Assembly: GCF_018760735.1 (NCBI RefSeq)
Contig: NZ_JAHHZN010000003.1
Span: 124,001 to 188,000 of the forward strand
DNA from: Hymenobacter piscis
GTDB lineage: Bacteria > Bacteroidota > Bacteroidia > Cytophagales > Hymenobacteraceae
Reading direction: 5' to 3'
DNA length: 64,000 nt
Shown here: one piece after another, positions 36,654 to 44,459 of the stretch
Layout of the letters: every line of letters begins with the position of its first letter
Numbering within the stretch: position 1 is the stretch's first letter
Program-made: the position numbers and the translations under genes
The notes under the pieces: model-generated
The model's database searches: none
Told to the model about the DNA's origin: nothing
The model's input: the letters and a program-made list of their open reading frames with translations, nothing else

Positions 36654-37760
36654 ATGATCTGGAAAACCCTGCTGCCGGTTCTGCTGCTGTGTACCACCCT
36701 TTCCGCCCGCGCCCAATCCCTGTCCGGACTCTGGCAGGGCGTGGAACTAGACCCCGAGGATAAAGCTGGCTACTGGCCCGCCGAGCTGCGGTTGCAGCAG
36801 GGCAAATCGGGCAGCCTGTTCGGGGTGCTCTACCACGAAGTTGGCGACGACCCGGCGGTGACCGTAACGTTTCAGGTGCGGGGCACGCGCACGGCCGACG
36901 GCCTGCGCCTCGAGCACGGTCGCAAGCTGAATGAAACCGGCCAGTCGCCCTTCAGCTACTGGTGCGCCGGGGCCATCCGCTTCACTTACGATGCGGCCCA
37001 GGAAAAGCTCACCGGCCGCGCCGCCTACCAGCCCATCGGCAACTGCAGCACCGGCGACTTCACGCTCTACCGGGTAGTGCTCAAATCGGCCGCCACGGTG
37101 CCGGCCGGGGCCGAAACGACCATCCGCGTTTCGGGCCGCAACGTGCTCTGGTACGCCGACGCCCAGCGCCAGCGCCCCCTGGCCACCGGCAACGCCTACC
37201 GCACCCGCCTCACCCAAACGACAACCTTCTACCTAGCCCAGGGCTACTATCCCACCAGCCAGAGTGCCCTGGTGCCCATTACGGTGCGCGTGGGCGGACC
37301 GGCCCTCGTCGTGCCGCCGCCGGCCGTAGAACCGCTGGCTCCCGCCGCCGCGCAGATCGGCCGGGCGGCGGCCGTGCCGCTGCCGGCCACGGTAGCGGCG
37401 GTTTCTGCCCCGCAGCCAGCGCTGCTCAGTACTACGCCGGTAGTGCTGCCTACGGTGCTGTTCAAACTGGGGACGGCCCAACTGCTGGCCGAAGCCCGCC
37501 CCGCCCTGGCCCGGCTGGCGGCCGAGCTGCAGGCCCGCCCCGAGCTACATATTGAAGTAGCCGGCCACACCGACCGCATCGGGGAGCCGCAGAAGAACCT
37601 GGTGCTGTCGGAGCAGCGGGCGGAGGCGGTAAAAAAGCGGCTGATAGCAGCGGGGGTGGCGGCCGGGCGCATCAGTACCGTGGGCTACGGCGACGCCCGC
37701 CCCCTGCACCCCTCGCCCGATGCCCGCAACCGCCGCGTGGAAGTACGGGTGATAGAATAA
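36654..37760 (+). CDS. OmpA family protein
   Basis: 368 aa. Signal peptide about 1-21 (MIWKTLLPVLLLCTTLSARAQ), a beta-rich N-terminal domain (about 22-140: 'GLWQGVELDPEDKAGYWPAELRLQQGKSGSLFGVLYHE', with two Cys, WCAGA and GNCSTG), a Pro/Ala-rich stretch (about 215-255), and an OmpA peptidoglycan-binding domain (about 265-368) with 'VLFKLGTAQLL', 'IEVAGHTDRIGEPQKNLVLSEQRAEAVKKRL', 'GYGDARPLHPSPDARNRRVEVRV'. The Asp and Arg that hold diaminopimelate are in place (TDRIG, NRRVEV). So it tethers the outer envelope to peptidoglycan. No beta barrel is evident. It starts 70 nt after the PBP palindrome and may follow it in the transcript. Confidence 0.88.
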   Translation: MIWKTLLPVLLLCTTLSARAQSLSGLWQGVELDPEDKAGYWPAELRLQQGKSGSLFGVLYHEVGDDPAVTVTFQVRGTRTADGLRLEHGRKLNETGQSPFSYWCAGAIRFTYDAAQEKLTGRAAYQPIGNCSTGDFTLYRVVLKSAATVPAGAETTIRVSGRNVLWYADAQRQRPLATGNAYRTRLTQTTTFYLAQGYYPTSQSALVPITVRVGGPALVVPPPAVEPLAPAAAQIGRAAAVPLPATVAAVSAPQPALLSTTPVVLPTVLFKLGTAQLLAEARPALARLAAELQARPELHIEVAGHTDRIGEPQKNLVLSEQRAEAVKKRLIAAGVAAGRISTVGYGDARPLHPSPDARNRRVEVRVIE

Positions 37761-37778
37761 GCGCCGGGGCCCGCCCAT

Positions 37779-37817
37779 AAAAAACGCGCCCACGGCCGGG
37801 GGCGGCAGTGGGCGCGG
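37779..37817. terminator. terminator between OmpA gene and convergent secreted gene
   Basis: CGCGCCCAC (37785-37793) / GTGGGCGCG (37809-37817) with an A run on the left that gives a T tract for the minus strand. Confidence 0.75.
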
Positions 37818-37835
37818 AACGGGGCGCGGGCCCGG

Positions 37836-38375
37836 CTACTTGCGGGGTTTACGCCCGGGCTTGACGGGAGCAGCCGGGGCGGGTAGCAGGGCCTGCTGGC
37901 GGCGGGCATCTTCCTGCTGATAAAAAGCCAGCTCCTGCTGATAAGCCGCATAATTCCAACCAGGCCGGGCCGCCGCCGCCTCGCGGGCGGCCTGCATGAT
38001 GGCCTCCGTTTGGGTGGCCGGCAGGAAGGGCTGCACCGAATCGGCCAGCAGGGCCTGGTGGCTCTGCTCGAGGGCGGCTTCCAGGGCCATAATCTGCTCC
38101 ACGCCTTTACCTTTCAGCGTGCCGGCCGCCGTGCGCTGCCGCGATACAACCTGCCCCTGGTAGGTAAACGGCGTGACCGGAGCCGGCCGGCCAACCGACG
38201 ATGGCGTGGCAGCTTCGGGGGCCGCGCCGGCCTTTTTGTGGGCGTTGGCCTTGCTCTTGCGCGCCGCCAGCGTGGCGGCCGAAGTGGCCGCCCGCATCCC
38301 GTTAAGCAACAGGCTGGACTGGGCCTGCACCAGTGGTCCTGAAACACATAAAAGAAGGGTAAAGAGGAATTTCAT
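37836..38375 (-). CDS. secreted hypothetical protein
   Basis: 179 aa from ATG 38375 (MKFLFTLLLCVSGPLVQAQ signal peptide); the frame continues upstream but the residues before are not signal-like. The mature protein is Ala/Arg/Lys/Gln-rich and predicted helical: 'RAATSAATLAARKSKANAHKKAG', 'GVEQIMALEAALEQSHQALLADSVQPFLP', 'YQQELAFYQQEDARRQQALL', ending in a basic KPGRKPRK tail. No recognised domain. Convergent with the OmpA gene; the promoter region (38376-38530) is shared with a divergent 45-codon ORF. Confidence 0.65.
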   Translation of the reverse strand: MKFLFTLLLCVSGPLVQAQSSLLLNGMRAATSAATLAARKSKANAHKKAGAAPEAATPSSVGRPAPVTPFTYQGQVVSRQRTAAGTLKGKGVEQIMALEAALEQSHQALLADSVQPFLPATQTEAIMQAAREAAAARPGWNYAAYQQELAFYQQEDARRQQALLPAPAAPVKPGRKPRK

Positions 38376-38539
38376 ACGAACGAATAAAAAGTGAAGGAGC
38401 AGGCAAAAGTAAGCCACAAAACCCGTTCGGCAGCCCTGCCCCTCTCCTGTCCGGCCGGGCATGCCGGACTGCTGGGCCAGGGCCGACCGGCTTCACAAAT
38501 AAATGATGCTTGCATAACACTTTCGTCAACTTTGCGTAG

Positions 38540-38547
38540 TATCTTTG
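38540..38547 (+). promoter_or_regulatory. -7 box for the 45-aa ORF
   Basis: TATCTTTG, a perfect TAnnTTTG match, 39 nt upstream of the ATG at 38587. The -33 region is weak (TTTCG at 38521). Confidence 0.5.
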
Positions 38548-38586
38548 CAGTCAACAAACTGACTTACATCACCTAACGATACTCGC

Positions 38587-38724
38587 ATGAACAAGCGCAC
38601 TGCCACCATTTCTTCCCTTTTGCTGCTCGGCGGCCTGGGGTCTTTGAGCTTTCTGGCGGCCCAGGTCCTGGACCTGAACCTGTTTTTTGACCTGCGCGAC
38701 GAGGAAGAGCTGCACTTCTGCTAA
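38587..38724 (+). CDS. small hydrophobic protein, 45 aa
   Basis: ATG at 38587, stop TAA at 38722. One hydrophobic stretch (about residues 8-28: 'ISSLLLLGGLGSLSFLAAQV') and an acidic tail ending in 'RDEEELHFC'. It has its own -7 box upstream (38540) and its own terminator-like hairpin downstream (38749-38776), which makes it better supported than a random short ORF. Single membrane-spanning peptide or signal-peptide-like; function unknown. The stretch 38725-39010 after it has no other gene. Confidence 0.5.
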   Translation: MNKRTATISSLLLLGGLGSLSFLAAQVLDLNLFFDLRDEEELHFC

Positions 38725-38748
38725 TCGCCGCTTCGGCCGATGTTTTTC

Positions 38749-38776
38749 CGAAACCCTGCCCCTTCGGCGGGGTTTC
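38749..38776 (+). terminator. terminator-like hairpin after 45-aa ORF
   Basis: AAACCCTGCC / GGCGGGGTTT stem with one G-T pair, five-base loop, ends in TTT. Confidence 0.6.
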
Positions 38777-39010
38777 CTGCGTTCCGGCCCTCCGGCAGAC
38801 ACGAACTGCGCATAATCCGTTGCTCATAATCAACGGTTTACTTGGCCGACCCGAAAAAAACAACATCCTTTCGCGGCGGTTTTCGGTACTTCACACTGGC
38901 AGCGGCCCACTGGGGGCCCCCGCTCCGTGTTTTTCACCAGCTGATTCCGGGCTACTGCGGCCGTAGACAAGAGCGGCCACAGAGCCTTCATCAGCGCAAC
39001 TCCGTGATTT

Positions 39011-39646
39011 ATGAATTTGGATGGCTTGAAAGAGCAGATCAGCTACATCATCGGCCGCGACATGGCCCGCAACTTCGCCCAGCAGGGCCTGGAGGTAGAC
39101 GTGGACGTATTTGCCCAGAGCATGAAAGAGGCCGTGGCCGGAGAGCCCAGCCGCCTCACCCCCGAGCAGATGCAGAACGCCATGCAGCAGCTCCAGGAGC
39201 AGCTTGGCGGCGGCCAGGACGACGACGACGACACCCCCAACTCCAACGATATGAGCAACAACAAAGCCGAAGGCGAATCCTTCCTGCAGCAAAACGCCGG
39301 CAAACCAAGCGTTACGACCCTGCCCAGCGGCCTCCAGTACGAAGTACTGACCGAAGGCAACGGCCCCAAGCCCGGCCCCGGCTCCTCAGTGACTACCCAC
39401 TACCACGGCACGCTCATCAACGGCACCGTGTTCGACAGCTCCTACCAGCGCGGCCAGCCCGCCACCTTCGGCGTAAACCAGGTAATTGCCGGCTGGACAG
39501 AAGCCCTGCAGCTGATGCCCGAGGGCTCCAAGTGGCGCCTCTACATCCCCTCCGACCTGGCCTACGGCAAGCGCGGAGCCGGCCGCGACATTGGCCCCGA
39601 TACCACCCTCATCTTCGATGTGGAGCTGCTGAAAGTGAACAAGTAG
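39011..39646 (+). CDS. FKBP-type peptidyl-prolyl cis-trans isomerase
   Basis: 211 aa. N-terminal helical dimerisation domain (about 1-65: 'EQISYIIGRDMARNFAQQGLEVDVDVFAQSMKEA', 'LTPEQMQNAMQQL') as in Mip/FklB, an acidic linker with five Asp in a row (GGGQDDDDDTP) followed by an Asn/Ser/Lys stretch, and the FKBP domain (about 105-211: 'TTLPSGLQYEVLTEGNGPKPGPGSSVTTHYHGTLINGTVFDSSY', 'VIAGWTEALQLMPEGSKWRLYIPSDLAYG'). No signal peptide, so cytoplasmic like FklB. Catalyses proline isomerisation in protein folding. A promoter-type TTTG/TACTT context lies at about 38845-38900. It is closed by the hairpin at 39753-39823. Confidence 0.93.
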   Translation: MNLDGLKEQISYIIGRDMARNFAQQGLEVDVDVFAQSMKEAVAGEPSRLTPEQMQNAMQQLQEQLGGGQDDDDDTPNSNDMSNNKAEGESFLQQNAGKPSVTTLPSGLQYEVLTEGNGPKPGPGSSVTTHYHGTLINGTVFDSSYQRGQPATFGVNQVIAGWTEALQLMPEGSKWRLYIPSDLAYGKRGAGRDIGPDTTLIFDVELLKVNK

Positions 39647-39752
39647 CCGGGCTGGGGAAAGCAAGCCGGACTTGCCGCACTTTTGTTGTGTAACAGGCTT
39701 GCATTTCATCTTCCTCCGAACCGCTTACCTGTCATCCACTTCCCCTTCAATG

Positions 39753-39828
39753 AAAGCCCCGCTGCCGCCCGTGCGCCTCGTACCACCCCACTGGGTACGA
39801 ACCACTACGGCCAGCGGGGCTTTTTCCG
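39753..39828 (+). terminator. terminator of FKBP gene
   Basis: AAAGCCCCGCTG (39753-39764) and CAGCGGGGCTTT (39812-39823) enclose a second stem (CGTACC...GGTACG) and end in TTTTT. It lies directly before the ATG at 39831 and so excludes earlier starts for the next gene. Confidence 0.7.
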
Positions 39829-39830
39829 GT

Positions 39831-40439
39831 ATGTCTGAGCCCGATTCCCCTTCCCTGCCGTCCCCCGTTCCAACCCAGGCCCCCGGGGCCGACGGCCCTA
39901 CGCCACCGGTTACCAACCCACCGGAACCTGCTGCGGCCGAAAACGCCGGCTTTCGGCTGCTGCCGCCCCCGCCCGCGGCGCAGTTTGCCGTGGAGCGCAG
40001 CGAAGACGGCCGCCTGGTGCTGGGCAACGAGGGGCTGGAACTGGACGGGGAGCTGTTTGCCTGGCGGGAGCTGGAAGCCGTGGACGTGCAGCCGGTGCGC
40101 TGGCTGTTGGGCGTATTGCTGGGGGCCTTCAGCTTCTGCGGATTCCTGCTCGGATTTCTGCAGTACTGGCTGCGCAGCCTGCCGGCCGCCCTGGGCATGG
40201 CCCTGGGAGTGGTGCTGATGGCCTGGGGGGGCCGCGGCACCAACCGGTGGCGCCTGCACCGCCCCGGTCAGGAAGCGCGTCACTTCGCCCTGTCGGGGGG
40301 GGCGCGCAGCTGGCAGCGGCTGGCCCAGGAAGCCAACCAGCGCATCCGTCAGCGCCACCACGAGGCGGCGGCAACGGCGGCCTATTACCTGCAGCGCGCC
40401 GACTATCAGGCCCTCCCGCCTGCCCCGGAATCAGCCTAG
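39831..40439 (+). CDS. hypothetical protein with two membrane segments
   Basis: 202 aa from ATG 39831 (MSEPDSPSLPSPV...). The longer frame from 39672 would place a terminator inside the gene and is rejected. A Pro-rich N-terminus (about 1-50) is followed by a PH-like stretch ('ERSEDGRLVLGNEGLELDGELFAWRELEAVDVQPV', about 58-92), two hydrophobic segments (about 93-113 and 119-138), and a cytoplasmic helical tail ('ANQRIRQRHHEAAATAAYYLQRADY'). No family recognised; the 'L.......FAWREL..V' pattern resembles bacterial PH domains. Ends at 40439 with 194 nt before kup. Membrane location likely. Confidence 0.65.
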   Translation: MSEPDSPSLPSPVPTQAPGADGPTPPVTNPPEPAAAENAGFRLLPPPPAAQFAVERSEDGRLVLGNEGLELDGELFAWRELEAVDVQPVRWLLGVLLGAFSFCGFLLGFLQYWLRSLPAALGMALGVVLMAWGGRGTNRWRLHRPGQEARHFALSGGARSWQRLAQEANQRIRQRHHEAAATAAYYLQRADYQALPPAPESA

Positions 40440-40571
40440 CGCCGGGGCCGGAGCGCCATTCAGCGGGCCGGAATGTCGGCTTTATCGACGGGCGGGGTCC
40501 CGGTTCGGGCCCTGGCTAACGGGCTTTGCCGGGTAGTTGGGCAGGCGGCGCCGGGCGGGAAGTCCGCGGCA

Positions 40572-40580
40572 TCCACTACC
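40572..40580 (+). promoter_or_regulatory. -7 box upstream of kup
   Basis: TACCTTCG (TAnnTTTG variant) about 55 nt before the ATG at 40634; no clear -33. Confidence 0.35.
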
Positions 40581-40633
40581 TTCGGCCCCGTTTGTAAAAA
40601 ACCTGCCTCCTTCTTACCAGCTCCCCTTACCTC

Positions 40634-42568
40634 ATGGACGCTAAACACCAGCACTCTGCCATTTCCACGGCCGGCCTGCTCATTGCCCTCGGCATCATCT
40701 ACGGGGATATCGGCACTTCGCCGCTGTACGTGATGAAGGCCATCGTGCCCGGGCAAATTGACCCGCTGCTCGTGTTCGGGGGCATTTCCTGCGTGTTCTG
40801 GACGCTCACGCTCCAGACCACCATCAAGTACGTGCTGCTCACGCTCAATGCCGATAACAACGGGGAAGGCGGCATTTTCTCGCTTTACGCCCTGGTGCGC
40901 CGGCGCGGAGCCTGGCTCTCGGCCGTGGCCATTATCGGGGGCTCGGCCCTGCTGGCCGACGGCGTCATTACCCCGCCCATTTCGGTTTCCTCGGCCATTG
41001 AGGGGCTGGAGGCGGTGTATCCGGGCATCCCGACGGTGCCCATCGTTATCGGCATCATTGCGGGCCTGTTTCTGCTCCAGAGCTTCGGCACCCAGATTGT
41101 GGGCAAGGCCTTCGGCCCGATTATGTTTATCTGGTTCTCGATGCTGGCGGCCCTGGGCGTGAGCGGCATTCTGGCCCACCCGGAAATTCTGAAAGCCCTC
41201 AACCCCTACTACGCCTATAATCTGCTGGTAAACTACCCCGGCGGTTTCTGGCTGCTGGGTGCCGTGTTTCTGTGCACCACCGGGGCCGAGGCCCTCTACT
41301 CCGACCTGGGCCACTGCGGCAAGGGCAACATCCGCATCAGCTGGATTTTTGTCAAGAGCTGCCTGGTGCTCAACTACCTGGGCCAGGGCGGCTGGCTGGT
41401 TGCCCACCAGGGCCAGCAGCTCAACGGCCGCAACCCCTTCTATGAGCTCATGCCCGCGTGGTTTCTGCTCATCGGCATCGGTATTGCCACTATTGCCGCC
41501 ATCATCGCCTCCCAGGCCCTTATCACGGGCTCGTTCACGCTGGTGGCCGAGGCCATTCGCCTCAACATGTGGCCCAAGGTAAAGCTCAACTACCCCACCG
41601 ATGTGAAGGGCCAGCTGTACGTGCCCAGCATGAACCGCCTGCTGCTGCTGGGCTGCGTGGCCGTGGTGCTCTACTTCCAGAAATCGGAGAACATGGAGGC
41701 GGCCTACGGGCTGGCCATCACGCTCACCATGCTCATGACCACCATATTGCTCACCACGTGGCTGCGCTCCAAGCGGGTGCCGCTGGCGGCCATTGTGCTG
41801 TTCGCGCTGGTGTACGGGGCCATCGAGGGCTCGTTTCTGATTGCCAACCTCATTAAGTTTCCTCACGGCGGCTGGGTGTCGCTGGCCATTGGGGCCACGC
41901 TGGTGGGCGTGATGTACGTGTGGCTGCGGGCCTTCTACATCAAGCGCCGCCTCACGGAGTTCGTCAAGATTGAGCCTTACGTAGAAGCCCTCAAAGAACT
42001 CAGCAGCGACGAATCGGTGTCGAAGTACGCCACGCATCTGGTGTTCATGACCTCGGCCGAGCGCCAGTCGGAAATCGAATCCAAGATCATCTACTCCATC
42101 TTCCAGAAGCGTCCCAAACGGGCCGATATCTACTGGTTTGTGCACGTGGACACCACCGACGAGCCCTACACCATGGAGTACAAGGTGACGGAGCTGGCCA
42201 AGGGCGACGTATTCCGCATCACGTTCCGCCTCGGCTTCCGGGTCGAGCAGAAAATCAACCTCTACTTCCGCAAGGTGATTGAGGAGCTCGTGCGCAACAA
42301 GGAAGTGGATATTACGTCCCGCTACGAGTCCCTGAGCAAGCAGCACGTGACGGGCGACTTCCGCTTTGTGGTGCTGGAGAAGTTCCTGTCGGTGGAAAAC
42401 GACTTCCCGCTGGTGGAGAAGCTCGTCATGCAGGCCTACTTCTACATCAAGCAGTTTATTGCTTCCGAAGACAAGTATTTCGGCCTCGATACGAGCTCGG
42501 TGAAAGTGGAGAAAGTCCCGCTGGTTATTGCTCCCGTCCGGGAGGTCGCCCTGGAGCGCATCGGCTAG
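40634..42568 (+). CDS. kup: KUP family potassium uptake protein
   Basis: 644 aa, normal length. Potassium-proton symporter of the KUP/HAK family. N-terminal signature 'ALGIIYGDIGTSPLYVMKAI' (about 15-35), twelve predicted membrane helices to about residue 440, 'LNADNNGEGGIFSLYALVRR', 'GVITPPISVSSAIEGLE', 'GAEALYSDLGHCG', and a C-terminal cytosolic domain (about 445-644) with 'HLVFMTSAERQSEIESKIIYSIF', 'VHVDTTDEPYTMEYKV'. No K+-sensing riboswitch seen. It ends with a strong terminator at 42599. A role in osmotic or pH homeostasis is established for the family. Confidence 0.96.
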   Translation: MDAKHQHSAISTAGLLIALGIIYGDIGTSPLYVMKAIVPGQIDPLLVFGGISCVFWTLTLQTTIKYVLLTLNADNNGEGGIFSLYALVRRRGAWLSAVAIIGGSALLADGVITPPISVSSAIEGLEAVYPGIPTVPIVIGIIAGLFLLQSFGTQIVGKAFGPIMFIWFSMLAALGVSGILAHPEILKALNPYYAYNLLVNYPGGFWLLGAVFLCTTGAEALYSDLGHCGKGNIRISWIFVKSCLVLNYLGQGGWLVAHQGQQLNGRNPFYELMPAWFLLIGIGIATIAAIIASQALITGSFTLVAEAIRLNMWPKVKLNYPTDVKGQLYVPSMNRLLLLGCVAVVLYFQKSENMEAAYGLAITLTMLMTTILLTTWLRSKRVPLAAIVLFALVYGAIEGSFLIANLIKFPHGGWVSLAIGATLVGVMYVWLRAFYIKRRLTEFVKIEPYVEALKELSSDESVSKYATHLVFMTSAERQSEIESKIIYSIFQKRPKRADIYWFVHVDTTDEPYTMEYKVTELAKGDVFRITFRLGFRVEQKINLYFRKVIEELVRNKEVDITSRYESLSKQHVTGDFRFVVLEKFLSVENDFPLVEKLVMQAYFYIKQFIASEDKYFGLDTSSVKVEKVPLVIAPVREVALERIG

Positions 42569-42598
42569 CGGCCGGATTTCTCCCGGATAATTTTTCGA

Positions 42599-42630
42599 AG
42601 TCCCGCTGCCCGGCAGCGGGACTTTTTTTT
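42599..42630 (+). terminator. terminator of kup
   Basis: AAGTCCCGCTGCC / GGCAGCGGGACTT, T8 tail. Confidence 0.93.
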
Positions 42631-42785
42631 GCGCCCTGTCCTAGCCCGAATGCGGGCTTGGCCGTCCGAATCAGGCTCGGGCCGCAGGGCCCGGCGAGCT
42701 GGCTTACCCGCCACATGTTGCACTTATCCAATATTTCGTTTTATTTATGCCATCGTTCTTTTCCCAACCAAAACCCCACTATCCG

Positions 42786-44366
42786 ATGCGTACCCTTACC
42801 CTTGCGCCCGTTGCGCTGCTGGCCCTGGCGCTGGCCGCCTGCCAGGCCGATTCCCGCGAGCAGGCTCCCCGGCCCCTGCCCGACCCGACGACGGCGCTGA
42901 CCACCCAACAGCTCAACGACCAGATCATCAGCGGCCTGCGCCAGCGCGGGCAGTTCGACTGGAACGCGGCCTCCGTCCACACCGTCTGGAGCGCCCTCCA
43001 GCAGTCCGACCACGTGCTGTCGGTGGGGTATCAGCCGGCCGGCAACCGGGATTTGCGCCTGCCCGATGATGCGCGCAGGGCGGCGGAGTGGGAGCAGGCC
43101 CGGGCGCAGGTGCTGGCCCTGATTCTGGCCGAGGAGCAGAAAGCCCACCCCGACCTGACCCTGGATAAGCTCCGCGTTTTCGAGCCCAATGCCCTGCCGG
43201 TACTTACCGTTACGGTGCGGGAGCTTGGGACCCTTAAGGCCCTGCGCGCCTCCGGATTGGTGCGCTATGCCGAGCCCATGGGCTACGAGCCCCACGGGGC
43301 GGCGGCCGCCGCCCCCACTGCCAACCGACCTGCCGCCGGGGCCCTGAGCAGCGGCTGCGGCAACAACACGGCCACCGCCGGCCTCACGCCCAGCTCCGAT
43401 TACACGGTGTTCCCGGACGGCAGCAAGTCATCGTGGCACCAGCAGGACCAGTACCACGGCATCCGCACAGCCTGGGGCCAAAGCACCGGCCGGGGCCAGA
43501 AGGTACTCATCATCGACACCGGCTCCTCCGCGGACCAGGAAAACCTGGGCGCAGCCTTCAACCAGGGGCAAAGCACCGGCCGTACCATTGAGCGCCTCGT
43601 GACTCTGCCCCGCAACACCATCTTCGGCATTCCCTACGGTGCCACCGAAACGCCCAACGACGACTGCGGACACGGCACCAGCATGGCCGGGGCCTGCGCC
43701 GCCCCCCGCGGCACCGACGGCGCCGCCGCGGGCGTGGCCTACAACGCCAACCTGATTGTGGTGCGGGCCGCCACCGACGTATTTCTGGATGCCAGCCGCG
43801 AAGTGCAGGGCGTGACGGATGCCTTTCTGCTGGCCGCCAACCGCCCCGATGTACGCATTGTAAGCATGAGCATGGGCCGGCTCACGTCCTCGGGCCAGAT
43901 GGCGGATGCCATCCGCTACGCCTACGGTAAAGGAAAGCTCATCTTCTGCGCCGCCGGCACCTCCTTCGACTGGTCGGCCGGCTGGGTGGGTGTCATCTAC
44001 CCCGCTTCCCTGCCCGAGGCGGTGGCCGTTACCGGCATAAAAGACGACCTCAAAACCCGCTGCGACGAGTGCCACGTGGGCCCGGCCGTGGAGTTCACCG
44101 TGGTGATGCAACGCGCCAGCAACAACCGGCGGCCCCTTACGTTGGCCATGAGCGGCGATGCTCCCAGCACTGTGGGTGGCTCCTCGGTAGCTACCGCCAG
44201 CATGGCCGGCATGGCCGCCGTCATCTGGGCCCGCTACCCCTCTGACACCCGGGCGCAACTGCTCAACCGCCTCGTGGCCGCCAGCTCCAACCGCGCCCGC
44301 CGCGACGCCAGCTTCGGCTGGGGCCGCGTGAACGTGGCCACCGCCGTAGGCGCACCGGCGCTGTAG
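42786..44366 (+). CDS. S8 family serine peptidase, lipoprotein
   Basis: 526 aa from ATG 42786: signal peptide with lipobox LAAC (Cys about 19), so a membrane-anchored protease. An N-terminal prodomain-like part (about 25-185) is followed by the subtilisin domain. Catalytic Asp in 'VLIIDTGSS', His in 'CGHGTSMAGAC', and Ser in 'GGSSVATASMAGMAAVIWA', where the usual GTSxA is GSSVA. Extra cysteines (GCGN, CGHG, CAAP, FCAAG, CDECH) suggest disulfides. No T9SS tail. The N-terminal frame from 42747 is rejected because the lipoprotein signal starts at 42786. It is convergent with the M61 peptidase; the gap is a heptamer-armed hairpin. Confidence 0.9.
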   Translation: MRTLTLAPVALLALALAACQADSREQAPRPLPDPTTALTTQQLNDQIISGLRQRGQFDWNAASVHTVWSALQQSDHVLSVGYQPAGNRDLRLPDDARRAAEWEQARAQVLALILAEEQKAHPDLTLDKLRVFEPNALPVLTVTVRELGTLKALRASGLVRYAEPMGYEPHGAAAAAPTANRPAAGALSSGCGNNTATAGLTPSSDYTVFPDGSKSSWHQQDQYHGIRTAWGQSTGRGQKVLIIDTGSSADQENLGAAFNQGQSTGRTIERLVTLPRNTIFGIPYGATETPNDDCGHGTSMAGACAAPRGTDGAAAGVAYNANLIVVRAATDVFLDASREVQGVTDAFLLAANRPDVRIVSMSMGRLTSSGQMADAIRYAYGKGKLIFCAAGTSFDWSAGWVGVIYPASLPEAVAVTGIKDDLKTRCDECHVGPAVEFTVVMQRASNNRRPLTLAMSGDAPSTVGGSSVATASMAGMAAVIWARYPSDTRAQLLNRLVAASSNRARRDASFGWGRVNVATAVGAPAL

Positions 44367-44459
44367 TCAATTAAAAATTAAGAATTAAAAATGGCCGGTA
44401 GTTCCTCGTAAAAGAGGAGCCACCGGCCATTTTTAATTCTTAATCCTCAGTTTCTAATT
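44367..44459. repeat. heptamer-armed inverted repeat between convergent peptidase genes
   Basis: Left arm AATTAAA, AATTAAG, AATTAAA, AATGGCC directly after the S8 stop; right arm ends GGCCATTTTTAATTCTTAAT and overlaps the M61 stop codon at 44454-44456. Core hairpin GGCCGGTAG...CCACCGGCC. Also a plausible bidirectional terminator. Confidence 0.8.

Noticed and set aside
39672..39830. N-terminal extension of the gene at 39831
   Set aside because: The extension would be read through a hairpin with T tract that terminates the FKBP gene, and it does not look like protein sequence.
40460..42346. 628-codon minus-strand ORF opposite kup
   Set aside because: Shadow frame; Kup membrane helices and family blocks lie on the other strand.
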